A stretch of DNA of 64,000 nucleotides, taken from positions 1-64,000 of the forward strand of contig VXBA01003096.1 of the NCBI GenBank assembly GCA_013399895.1, in the 5' to 3' direction. This DNA is from Serilophus lunatus. Lineage: Eukaryota > Chordata > Aves > Passeriformes > Eurylaimidae. Shown here in pieces: positions 12,333 through 24,290 of this stretch. Below the pieces are notes generated by a model. That model searched no databases and was not told the origin of the DNA. It saw only the letters and a list, made by a program, of their open reading frames with translations. Position 1 is the first letter of the stretch. Every line of letters starts with the position of its first letter. The translations under genes were made by a program, and so were the position numbers.

Positions 12333-15129
12333 TATCTAAGTAAGATAGGATATAGTACTTAGCAACAGAATGTAATTACAAGCATGATTTTAGGGGATAG
12401 AAAAATATGCATGTTAGAGAATGTTTTTGTATGTATGCAGGGAAGTAAAATGTATGATTAAACTCCATAAACTTTAAATCATTGAGTACATGGAGACCAT
12501 ATGGAACTGATTGTAGGCATATTACACAGTAAAACACACACAAAAAAATTCAACCCAACAAGTAATACTTTTCAGAGAAATTATTTAGCTATAAAATGAT
12601 TGTTTCAAGAAATCATGTTTGAAGGAAAACAGCTTATACTAGAGATTTATTTAAAATCTTGATCCCACCATAGATTTCTAGCTAGGGAATCTTGTTCAGA
12701 AATGGATTATTTTTTTCCACCTGAAGAACTCCTCCTATGTTAGTGCAGCAAAGAAGTGGGTTAAAATGTCACATTAATGCATTTATACCTCCTTTTCCAA
12801 CTTTAGAGTATTTGCTCTAGAGTGCTTTAATTTTTGAGCATTAATATAAGCCATCTTTAACTTCACTATGTGCTCTAAACATAGATGCTAATGTATATTG
12901 TTTGTTTGTATTTGTTTTTTTAAAAATAGACTTGATAAATTTAATTCAATAAACAAAAGAAAACTTCAGCCTCTCTAGAATAATTCCTCTTTGAATTATT
13001 GTGGGATTAAGTCTACATGATTACCTTAGGGCTGGATGTAACCTGGAGAAGGTGTGAGGAGTACTCACACACCTCCACTGCATGGAAAGTCAAGACGAGG
13101 ACATAAGCCACTGGGTCGCCTCATCATTGCATCACAGGGACACATAGGGACACCAGGTATTGAAGTTTTTAGATATAATTTGTGTGGTGAAGGGAATGAG
13201 AAGATCAATAGAAGCATCCTGAAAATCAGGAGGAGAAGGGAGGCAAGCATAGGTTAAATCCTGATCTTATCCAGGTACTTACCTTATTCTTGGATGTACC
13301 AAATACATCAGAATTACCACTGCCATGTACCCAGCAATGTTCTTAGTGTATTGATTTTTGTGATATGCAGGTAGCCTAACAAAGAACAGGTCTAGTTAAA
13401 GGGGCAGAAGTGGTCAGAAAGGCAAAGGACTTCTATTGGTTAAACTCCTATTTGTGAGAGAAATGTGAAGACAGAAATAGCAACCCAACAGAGCCAGATC
13501 TTCCTTATATCTTGTTTTCTTTGTTCTGGCAAAGCCTTCAGGATGACAACAATGAATATCAGGTATATACAAGCATAATGCAGTTGAGATGATAAGTTAT
13601 GGAAAACCAGTGAATCCCTATCAATGTTGTGCTGAGCTGTGTCAGAGGAGCTACAGGTTGTGTTACAATCTCTGCTGGATAAATATGTTGGCTATGTGCA
13701 CTTCTCACTTTGACCTTGATATTGTTTTATTGACACTTGTATTATCAATGCATATAATTTATTAGGAAACCTTGTTCATATTATGGTTTTATTAATAGCA
13801 TTGGCATGCAACACCTCTGGTAGTGGATGTTTGTTCTCTTGCTCAGCATAATCATAATGGGTAAAAATAACATTCAAGATTTTATGGTTGTGTGTTTTAA
13901 TGTGATGCCTAGAAGGAAAATTAAATATTTGCATATATCCTGAAAGCACATTGACTCAATGATGGATGTTGCTCCAAGTATTCATTTGACAACATGACTT
14001 TTAATTCAGTGCTAAGTCAAAGGGTGTTGTGTTATGCAGCTTAGATGGGCCTAAAATATTAGTTCTAATAAGGATTGTCTCAAGTTTTGTACTTGTTACT
14101 CATTGACACCAAGTCAAGGAGAAACTAATAAATCTTAATTCTGTTGTCAGAGTTTTCAAAAGATGATGGTGCTGATGCTCAAATTTTGGGGTATATACCT
14201 CAATAATTTTCTAATTTTTAAAAGGAATAGGTACTAAGATGCTAAAATTTTAAGCTGTCATTGAAAAATATAGCAGACAGCCCTTCTCATGGATATCTCA
14301 CTTTCTACAAAGCCAGCTCACAAATAGTGCTTACACATGGCTTTAGACAAAAACTACAGGGAGAGGTGAACTGCTGTTCCATGAAAACTTGGCTAGGTGA
14401 CAAAGATAATATGCTCACTGCTTTAGAAGTTCTTGTCAGACTGAGCCTTTGCTACCACAGTCTACAGGCACTTTTCTCCACACATGTTATTTGATAGTGA
14501 AATCACTGCAATACCTCCTGTAACATATATCAATCTTCTGTCAAAGGGAGACCAAGACAATGAACAAAAAGAGCTCCTGTGAGAACTGGAGCTGACTGGC
14601 TAGTGTTAGGATGTATCAGCTTTTACTTATATTTGGCTTGGAAATAATTTACTAGTAAATGTGGTTTTGTGCAACCAACTTCAATGTCTGTATTGTATGA
14701 GTATTTTTGCTTGCAGATATTCACACTGCAAGTTTGATTGTAAGCTGTTTTGTCTGTTCTTCCTGGTACAGTATATAATCTCTCAGATTGTTCTATTTCT
14801 GATTCAAAAGGGGTTTGTCAAATAATTATTTTTATGCAGTCAAGAGGAAACAAAAGAACTTTAGGGATCCATGAAAAACATTGTTTTTTCTATATCTGAA
14901 TCTTGCAAATTATGGACATGGTTTGCTTTAGTTTGAATTAATTAATCAAAATGGTTGTAGTTCTTGTGCAGCAAGAGACTTCCTGCACAAAGAAGTGATG
15001 GGGAGAGAGAACAGAAATCTTTTCAGATGTTTTGAGAGCATATATGTGGAGAGGTCGTGTAACCTATACACAATCTCCCTACTCTGTGTTCTACACATTG
15101 GGTGAAAGCAGGTGAACCTTGTAGCTCAA

Positions 15130-16125
15130 AGTGTACGAATGGAAAGGAACAGCTGATAGTCAACCTTTGATACCATCTGTGGGGTGATAGATAAGGTCAC
15201 AAAAGGAAAAATAAACTTTTGGTTTCCTGGAAGACTCCAGCACCTGTGGAGACATTCCCAGAAACTGAAAAGCCTCTGTGTCTGTGTGAAACAGGTTTAA
15301 GTGAAGAATGGGGTGATATGGAGATAGGAGCAGCCTTTCTCCCAAGACATTCTGGAAGGCATGAAGCCAGACACGCTCTTTGGACCCTGTCTCATCCTTT
15401 GTCTATTCCAAAGCAATAGTCTAATTCCCCAAAATTTTGTTTAATTGCCTGACTGACGCTCAAACTTGCCTAAGAGGAAAAAAGATGTAAAGAGTGATTG
15501 GAATGCAGAGAAAAATTAGGGAGAAGTCCCATCCATACTTGCAAAGGTGACTGACAGGGCCTCTCCCTCCACTCTACCTGGGACACCTTGAGGTGAGTGA
15601 TCATTAACTTGTTTTGCTTACCTTCTTTTTTTATGCGTAATATTTGCTTTGCTCTAGAGTGGGTGTATAATTGCTGTTCTGTTTTATTGTTGTGTTTGAC
15701 TGTTTAGTTTGTTTGACTGTTAAGCTTGTTGCCTAGTTGAGTTTGTTCTGCTGTTAAGTTTTCTGGTGTGGGTATTTTGCTCTAGTGTGTATATTTTCTG
15801 CTAGTAAGATACTTTGCTTACTTTAGTATAGAAATTTTTGCTATTAAATTGCTTTGCACCTGTGGTTGTATTCTGCTGGTAAGTTGCCTGTACGTTACAT
15901 AGATATTACATAGCTCCAGTATATTTTGATAGGTAAAATGTTATCAAAGATGTATTGAACCCTCTTAAATTGTCACGATTTGGCATTAATAAACTTGTTA
16001 TTTCATAAAGTTATCAGAGTTAGTCCCTGGCATTGTGGTGCTGTTAGTTCTCGATGGTGAAATAACACCCAGGGAGGGCTCGCAGAGGGGCCTCACTGTT
16101 TCTCTTGCTACTTAAATGAAGTCCC
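15130..16125 (+). mobile_element. Probable ERV LTR fragment, plus strand
   Basis: I believe this is a retroviral LTR, but both ends are unresolved. Supporting it: an AATAAA at 15988-15993 followed within 30 bp by a T-rich GTTATTTC segment, and then a non-coding block ending in AATAACACCCA and GAGGGCTCGC like a U5/leader boundary. The 400 bp before the poly(A) signal are built from recurring short words (TTTGCTCTAG twice; TCTGCTnnTAAG-like four times between 15747 and 15883), typical of expanded R regions. No TG...CA pair with a target duplication was found. Alternatives are an untranslated leader of an ERV or another dispersed repeat. Confidence 0.5.
15988..15993 (+). terminator. Candidate LTR poly(A) signal
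   Basis: AATAAA in GGCATTAATAAACTTG, followed by a T/G-rich segment. It fits the poly(A) signal of the LTR-like block at 15130-16125. AATAAA is common in AT-rich DNA, so the context carries the call. Confidence 0.4.
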
Positions 16126-18230
16126 TGAAAAAGGTACACTCAACCCTAATTCAAAGAATCTGTTAGTGAAGCATCACAGTTAAGGAGATGCTAACAGACT
16201 GGTTTGGACATTCTCCTGGGCAGAGGGAAACTGAATAGCCAAAAAAAATATACTAATACCAACAGGACAGAAATGCTCCTTTTTCTGTTCCTCTTCACAC
16301 GGCACCATCAAAGGGCAAACTTGTGCTCCCGTAATTACCACAGAGCTTCCAGCACTTTACGGTGGTTGAGTCTTTAAAATAATTGTTAAACACCTTTAAA
16401 TAACAGGGCCATCTCTATAGGGTTCTTCTGCTTCCAAGAGGCACCAATGACCCTGTTGTTATCTGCACAGATGTGAGGGTCTCTCCTGAACTAGTCATCT
16501 TTCCTAGCAATGACTAGGAAATCATTATATTTTCCTTTTCAACAGCAGAACATTTTAACTTTTTGCATACCCAAAAGAGAAAGAATCTGAAACAGAACTC
16601 TTTTTTTTCTCAGAGAAGATTATTGTTTTATTATGAACACTTTCAGAGAAAAATATTCATATAACTCAAATTTCTGCTAAAAAAAAATAAGAAATTGACT
16701 TAGCTGCATACTGTGGACCAGCTGTAGTCCTGAAATCTCTTTTTCCTGCCTTTGCACTGAAACAGTGCTTTCCAGGGTATAGTTACTGTTTTGTGTACCC
16801 GAAGAGATTACTAGATTTACAGAGCAATAAGCATCTCAAATTGGTTCTTAACAGACTTACAATTAGTTCCCTTGAAAGCTCAGTCCACACATTTACCCAT
16901 GCTGATACACAATATGGCAGCAAAATACAGCAGCAAAAAACTGCACCTTAGAAATAATTACAGCCCAGAACTGATTTAAATATAGTTGCCATTCCTGCAA
17001 AGGAAACCTCTACCTAATGTCATAGTAAATATGGTCCATCTTTCAATCCTCTGAACTGCTAAGAAGAACACCTAGAACATTTGTGTCAAATGTCTATAAA
17101 ATTAAAGTCACTGTGTAGCAGATATGACCCAGTAATCAGGCCGTGTATTTGACATGGCACTGGGCTTCTGGGAGGTGTTCACAGTGACATTTAAGGAGAA
17201 GTGAACATAACCTAATGGGTCTCTTTTATTGGAAAGTAACAGCACCACGGTAAAAGCCCTGACTCAAAATTTCACTTTTTGCTCTGGGTTAATAAAACAA
17301 AAGAACAACAACAACAAAAACAAAGGAAAAATCCTCTGACAACCATCTGAAATGAAAGGACTCAGTGAAAGGACAAGGGATACAAACAGAAAGAGTGGCA
17401 CATTATATGAAAATCTTCACAACAAAGACTGAACCAGTCTTGCAGGTAAAGAAGATCCCAGAGAGCTCTCATCTTGGATGGTCTGAACTGAGGATCCTTC
17501 TCTTTACTCTCTTGCTGTGACTCTGCTGGGGCAGTTCTGCTCTATGCAGTCTCTCCGCAGTTGGATCTGACTCTGATCAGATCCAACACAAGATCAAACA
17601 GTCAAGGAACTGCAGTGGGGTCCATCATGGAGAACATGGCAGTCTGCATGGGGAGGCAGAGTATCTTTCTTTTCCATTGACTCATTGCCACATGAAAAGA
17701 TTCTATTCCACTATTTTATTCCACATAGAGCTGCTCATCTGTACCTACTCACATTATAGTACAGAGATGTGTGTATATATATATATATATATATAAACTA
17801 ATAACACATAATTTTATACTATTGGAGAGNTATATATATATATATACACATGTACATTTATTTTCAGCATGGGTCATGTACTGCATATATACTTTAAACT
17901 GTCCTTATAATCAATCACATTATAATATTCTCATAATGTGGTAAGAACTTTAGCTTCCTCTGGAAACTTAATTTTTGCCTTCAAGAAGTAAAATTTCATG
18001 GTGGAACCGTGGTTGCAAAAATGCAAATGAAGCCATCTCCTTCTTTTTCTTGTGACACCACAGAGCTTTGTTCCTACAAATGTTATTATATCTTAAAACC
18101 ACTACATTCTTTAAATATTGCTAGTGGTAAATCTGTATTTAGATCACAGTGAGGTCAAGAGTTATTTCTTCAGATATGTAACTGATGTTAAGCTATGCAA
18201 TGCCAATATACATACCTAAAGAGAACGAGT
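16126..18230. other. Unannotated AT-rich sequence with a TA microsatellite
   Basis: No gene or mobile element recognised. The only structure is the split (TA)n array at 17769-17848. Confidence 0.5.
17769..17848. repeat. Split (TA)n microsatellite with one ambiguous base
   Basis: A (TG)n/(TA)n run at 17769-17794 and a second (TA)n run at 17831-17846 flank about 35 bp of AT-rich DNA. The single N at 17830 sits exactly at the start of the second run. The base is probably unresolved because reads or alleles differ in repeat length. Confidence 0.9.
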
Positions 18231-18550
18231 CTAATGAGGAGTGGCTGAAGGAGCTGAGGTTGCTTAGCCTGAAGAAAAGGAGGCTCGGGGAGAGCTTATT
18301 GCTTTCTAGAACTACCTGAAAGGAGGTTATAGCAAAGTTTAGATACTAGGAAAAATTTCATCACTGAAAGTGTGGCCAGTTATTGGAACAAACTGCCCAA
18401 TGATGTTCCCCTCTGTCCTCGGATGTACTTAAAAGTTGTGTAGATGTGGCACTTAGGGACGTAGTTTAGTGATGGACTTGGTAGTGTTGGGTTAATAGTG
18501 GGACTCAAAGATTTTAAGCTTTTCTCCCAACCCAAATAATTCTATGATTC
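18231..18550 (+). mobile_element. CR1 LINE 3' fragment with internal deletion
   Basis: The copy begins in the ORF2 block TGAGGAGTGGCTGAAGGAGCTGAGG, keeps GGCTCGGGGAGAGCTTAT and AACTACCTGAAAGGAGG, then jumps from GGTTATAGCAAA straight to GTTTAGATACTAGG. Compared with the copy at 53355-54415, about 80-90 bp covering the GLFSQATS...RTRG region are missing. The rest of the 3' UTR and the tail (AATTCTATGATTC) are present. There is no coding potential. Confidence 0.9.
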
Positions 18551-21500
18551 TAAATAAGAATATCAACCAAGAAAGACATGGCAAGGTAAGGTTTGTTGTA
18601 GTTCACTCTTTTTCTTGTGCTGAAATATGAATTTAAAAATCTTACTGATGCCTGGTGTTTTTTCTCTCATATTTTTGGGGTTTTAGTCTGACTATATAGT
18701 CTCACAAGCCGTTTTGCAAACCTTTCCCATGCATTTCAAAGGTATGCTTTACATTCCCTCCAAAACAAGCAAGGTAGCAAGACAAAATGTTGTTATGGCA
18801 TGCACAGTGTGCTGAGGCTGTGGCCACTGTCTTTTTAGGGCTAGCCCTGGATATTTGATGCCCTAAGTATACTGGGAGAAAACCTACTACATTGAGTGCT
18901 GGATGCACAACTGGGAAGGGGATGATTAGTCTGTAGATGTAGAAATAATACAGTCTTCACAGGCAAGCCAAGATGCCCAGTGCTGACAAGAGAGAGGTGC
19001 TTTCAGTGTTGGAAATCTCAGTGCCTAGAAACTGAAGATGCGTCTAGAAAGGGAGGGCTACTGAGTGTGATTTTTGATGTGTCTGACAGGACAAAATATC
19101 TAAATATCGAGAGAGAAACAGATGCCTGTAGTCCAAACACAGATGTTGCTCCCCAGCAGTGCATTTTCTTCCCATGGGCTACGGAATGGGTGAAGATGAG
19201 TCAGGTGTGACACCTGCACTGTCATCAGTGACAGCTGATGATGGGCTCTCCACTTTCCTTCTTTGCTCTACAAAACTGAAATCAAGATTCTGGACTTCAC
19301 CTTGAGGAATCACACCTGATTTAGCCTATCTACATTGCTTTATTTATTTATTGTCTTATTCAATTTCTCTCGTTTTTGGCCTTGGAGTCTGTTTCTTTAT
19401 TGGAAGGAAATCTCAGTGCTCATGCACTTATGGTAGCAGGTTTTCTAGAAATACCTACAAAGGAACAGATCAAGCATTTTTACCAACCTTTCAGAAAACT
19501 GCCAACACAGAAGACAGCCACAACCCACCTCGGTATTAATTTCATAGGTCAGTACTGCTGTGAATTCTTGAGGTTTTTAGCCTTTCTTAGTCTCATTTAC
19601 AAAGAAGCATTAACTTACAGTCTCAGAGGAACACAGCTAGTTTCTTTAATGAAAAAACCAAGTATACTAACTGTAGTAATACACGACAAGTTTAGCAACA
19701 GATCCTCCTGCAGAAAACTGGTTAGCAGCAAAATATCTTCTGGGGTTCATCTCCAGAAACTGCTAAAGTAAGAAGAGCAGGGCAAATGTTGTGGCACAAA
19801 AGTACTTTAGAGTGCAACTAAGAACCCCAGAGCTCATTTAACCACTTTTGCACAGCTGGATCAGTTATAATACAGCTGATGCGGGCAATGCGAATGTTTG
19901 TGAAGTCAATGTTGTCACTCCTAGCTACTTTATTAGAAAGCACTGAGATCCTGCAGCCAGGGAATTGAATGTATAATCCAAACTTAAGTTCCTCAAAGCT
20001 TCAAGTCACTCATGAATCCATTGTTAATATTCAGAAACCACACAGGAAAAGTTGTTTTCAGTTTCCTTTCACCTTCAATTCAATAATGAAAATTAATATT
20101 AAAGAGCTACAATTTGTGTATTTTCCTGATGAAGATGCTGGAAAACTACAGGGTCTCAGGGCATGTTTCAGGGTTCACTCAATTGTAGCAGGAGCCCATA
20201 TCGGGAACCTCCATGAATATTTAAAGGCTATTTCTGCAGATAATGTCTTTGATTTACCTTCTTGCTAGCTCATTCTTTGCTTAGTGAGGCTGAGTACAGC
20301 TTCATAAAACAGTGCTGATTTATGTCCAGAAGGAATCACTTGTTCAACAGACTGGGCAAGTGGGTGAATGGCACTTTATAAGGCTGTTGAAAGCTCAGTG
20401 AAAAGCACCTGGAGTGCAAAGGCATCAGATCTCACCAGCTGAGCTGGCTTTGCCTGGAGCAGTAATTGGGAGGGAGACACACAGGAAGCATTATGTGCTT
20501 CAAGACATGATATGGCTGTGAAAGCAGTAATTGACCCAAGGTGTGTTCAGCACTGCCCGCGAGGTGCTGGTCAGGGTAATTCGGAAATAAAAGGCGTGAT
20601 CAAAGTAGTCACAGTTCAAGTTAAATAAAAAAGAAGTAATCGCTAAGAACCTTTTTGATAATGCAGCAGTTATGTGCTTGCACAGGATTTGAATAGAGAA
20701 ATAGTGTGTAAGAAAGAATTGTACTATAATGATTACATAATTTGCCATTTCATGTGACAATGTCTCAGCGGAATGGTATAAAGCCAGCTCCATATTTGTT
20801 AGCTTGAGTTCAGCTGCAACCTTTATGAGTCCTTAATTTTCTTTGATTTTGGAAAAATAAATTGATGAATTCTGCTCTGCTGCATAGAGCTGAACTGCAA
20901 AATTGAGGGAGTAATTTAGAAGGTCTGTATTGATATGCTTGGCTTCAATAATATGTATATGAAATAAAAAAATTGCAAAATAGGTTACAAGAGTCAAATG
21001 GCTGCCTTTTAATGAATTTGGGTAGTACCTGGGGCCAGTAGTCCTTAGACTGTTTTCATGACCTCATTGTCAGCATTTCACAGAGGATAAAATACAGGAT
21101 CCTCTATCTTGCTGCTTGGGCAGCACTTAAAAATAAGCGTAAGGCTAGTTTTTCTTACAAGAGAAACTGAAATAATGATATTACATGGATAAGTATTATA
21201 ATACAGAAAGAATGAGAAGAAAAGCACAGAATGTCATTATATAATATTTTGAAGCACTACCTTAGCATGTTCAATGTAAAGAAAAAATAATTAAAAGCCA
21301 AGAACTTCAAAAAAATAAAAAAGGCTCCCTTTACAAAGAAAAGCTTTCAAAGAAATGAGTCATCTAGGGACCAGGAAGGAGCTTGGGAAACAGATGTTCT
21401 TACATTTAGGACAGATGTTTTATGATAATAGTGCTTTGATAGCAGTTGCGAGAAGAATCTACTCTAATTGAAAAATGTTGAGGTATTTCACAAGAAGAAA

Positions 21501-21674
21501 GAAGAGAAAAAAAAGCAGCAATTTCCAAACAGACATAGGAAGACAGGTTTTCACACTTATATATTACAGTGATTACGTCTCCAAAAGGGCAGAGAACAGT
21601 GAGAGTCCTGTTCAGCGGAAAGATAAGCACTGGTAAACTAGGAGAGTGAGTTAGGCTCTCAGAAAAGGCTTTCA

Positions 21675-21826
21675 AAGGGTTAGGTGAGAGGTGGGAAAGT
21701 AAACTGAGACTTAACAGGGTAGTGATAGTAACTATTGACCATGTTGCCAAGAGATTGAATGATAGACACTTGTTACGTATAAAATAACTGCGATGGGTAT
21801 GAGGATAAGGAAAGAGTGTTGCTTCA
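21675..21826 (-). repeat. Left arm of an unidentified inverted repeat
   Basis: The reverse complement of this segment matches 22943-23094 base for base without a gap. By eye I count 19 differences in 152 bp, about 87% identity, most of them transitions. Similarity fades quickly on both sides. The arm lies within a 151-codon minus-strand open frame (21406-21861). In the other arm the same frame is broken by one TAA but is otherwise open. I cannot assign the sequence to a known repeat family. Confidence 0.8.
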
Positions 21827-22942
21827 AGTGAGGCAGGCAGCATCACTTCTGTCACAGACATTTGAAGTCAGTGGAGAAGCTGTAGGCTTTGAATCTGGCT
21901 CAGCTGCTTACAGGTTTGGGTAGATATTTGTGAATGTGGTAGAATAGAGAGAAATATAATCTTTGATTAATCTTTACTTGTTCTTGCTACCTCTTTAAAA
22001 GGCAGATTTAATATTTATTAAAATCAAAGTGTATGCATAGGGAGTGATCCTTATGTCTCCTTTTAGTTCTTAGCTAATGTCCAAAAAAGAGAGACCTTTA
22101 ACTATCCCCAGTTTAATTGTGAAAGCATACACTGCCCCTGGAGAAAACTGACATTTTAACAAGTGGATTCCTAGCTAACCTACAAATTCAAATAGGAGAT
22201 TGGTTTCTTTTCAGATGGTGAGTCTTGGAGAAGAGTTTTTATTATAAGAGAGAAGGACAAATAGGCTGCCAGATTCTGTACCTAGGTCAACATTTCTGCT
22301 CTCTTCAGTCAGCCAGAGAGATTTCATTGTTTGTCTGCAGCAAAAAATGAAGGCTCACAAGATTTTAAAATAATTTTATACAAAATTTGAGGGGTTGTTT
22401 GCATATGATGGAATATATAATTCATTTTATTCCAGGCTACCATGTTAGAATTTGTTTTGTTTTTCTGAGAACAAAAGCAACAGCCATGAATGCAGCAGTG
22501 CAAATGACTTTTAAAAATTCCTTTGCAGGTGCTTATTTTTTCAGTGTCCATTCTTGTAACCACAGACCCTGTAAATACAGTTTAGGGACACTTTAAACTT
22601 AAGTGACAAGGCTCAGTTAGGGATTACTTCTTACTTTTTTTGAGGTCAGAAGAGCTATTTTTCTTTGCGCTGGTCTGTCAAATACCAGTCAAAATGCTTG
22701 GAATGATCAACTCCAGGCAGTTAATTTTTCTCAGGTTAACAAAGTCTTTAGCCATACCTTTTGCCAATAACCAGCAGAATCCTCCTTAAAATGGGAACCC
22801 TTCTATTATTCTTCTCTCTCAAAGCCTGGCATGACAAAGTAAAAGCTGACCTATGACCTGAATCTCAATCATAGGATACAACTGCTTACTAGTAATTCTA
22901 CATAGTTTGTACCAAGGTCTGAATGTTTTCTTATTTCTGGAG

Positions 22943-23094
22943 TGAAGTAACACTCTTTCCTTATCCTCATATCCATTAAAGTAATTTTATAGGTAACAAG
23001 TGTCTATCATTTAATCTTTTGGCAACATGGTTGATAATTACTATCATTACCTTATTAAGTCTCAGTTTGCTTTCTCATCTCTCACTTAACCCTT
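22943..23094 (+). repeat. Right arm of an unidentified inverted repeat
   Basis: This is the partner of 21675-21826, in opposite orientation and 1.1 kb away. Shared words include AACACTCTTTCCTTATCCTC, GTAACAAGTGTCTATCATT, GGCAACATGGT and TTAAGTCTCAGTTT. More of the differences are C in the left arm (read in this orientation) and T here than the reverse, consistent with CpG and C-to-T decay of one copy of a dispersed repeat. Confidence 0.8.
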
Positions 23095-23765
23095 CCTGTT
23101 GTTTATTCTAGTTCTGTCCTCCATGACATCAACTTTTTTCCAAACTGGAGGCTAGTTGAGGTTTCTCACTGGAAGCTTTCTTCATATCTGAAAACTGAAT
23201 GGGTGGAGATTAGCTGTGCTCCTCAGACACAATGATCAAGACCAACAACAACTGGCCAAAAGTTTTAAGGTAGGTATATTAATTTATTTCTAGAACAGTC
23301 TAGCAGCAGATCACACCTACTGTGGGGTAATCATGGGCTTTCTAATGGACTTTAAGCGACTACAGGCATTTACCTTGCTTCACCTTGACAATTGGGTCTG
23401 ATTTCCTGGAAGCAGCCCTCTAGATTTACATCTAACACAAGGCAGAATATGGCATCTTAATTTGACAATATATTTTTCATTGAATGAGTCATAAAAATAC
23501 TGATGAAAAGTTAATATATTATTCTCCAAGATGTCAAGAAATTCCCTACTAAATGAAATACCTTTTCTCACTGAAGAATTAGATTAAAATGTATATATCA
23601 GAAAAGCTTTATATCCGTTGGCTGTTACAATGTGACGGCTCATTAAACAGAGTAAAGGAACAGAAGGGTATTGCAGATGAGAGAAAGTAAAGACATCAAA
23701 ACCTGGAGTGTGAAGATATAACCTTTTTCCTAGAAAATCTGTACCTTCTTTAAACAGTTTAAAGA

Positions 23766-23803
23766 CTTTTTTTTGTTGTTTTTATTTGTTTGTTTTGTTT
23801 TAA
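23766..23803. repeat. T-rich low-complexity tract
   Basis: A run of T interrupted by single G or A, with TTTG-type units. Confidence 0.85.
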
Positions 23804-24250
23804 TGTGCATTTTCCCAACAATTTTCAGGAGCTCTGGAAGTTTTTTAGAAGACTGATGTTATACAATTCCTTTTGGTGACTAATTTTTGTATGCTCTTAG
23901 ACTAGAATGTAATGGGGTTGAAGGAAGCAAGCTATTCATTCAAACTTGTCAACACTTGGCTCTAAATGAATTAATTCTCCTCACCTAGAATAATTTTCTG
24001 TTGGTAGAAGACTTTGTTGAAGCTAAAGGCAAATTCAGGGTTTGCTACCACAAACATACACCTCCTAATTGATTCACCTTTGGTGTAAGATGTAGCACTT
24101 AGCAAACGGTAACTGAAAACAGAAGAAAGGGCTGAAGTGTTCTTTATCTTGCAACATATTGAGATCTCAAGAATATGTCTTACCTTAGTTTAACAGTCAG
24201 GAACTTATATTTTGATTCTAGAGAATGCTTTTGCATTTTACTTCTTATTT

Positions 24251-24290
24251 GAAAAAGAAAATAAAAAAGAAAAAAAAAAAGAAAGAAAAT
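24251..24290. repeat. A-rich purine tract
   Basis: Nearly pure A/G (GAAAAAGAAA-type units, one T). It is not attached to a recognisable retrotransposon, so it is probably a simple repeat and not a poly(A) tail. Confidence 0.85.

Larger units (their letters stand above)
9046..15129. other. Unannotated AT-rich sequence
   Basis: About 6 kb with no gene, RNA or mobile element that I recognise. It contains a 16-base T-run at 9294-9309 and a small spaced repeat at 12267-12332, both listed separately. Open frames such as the one at 11487-11714 (minus strand) are short and featureless. Confidence 0.5.

Noticed and set aside
19376..20268. Open frames of 131 and 99 codons as a gene
   Set aside because: No family resemblance, no splice or promoter context, and no similarity between them. 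The lengths are possible by chance in 64 kb.
21406..21861. 151-codon minus-strand frame as a gene
   Set aside because: It has no known domain, part of it is a two-copy inverted repeat, and the second copy has a stop in the same frame.
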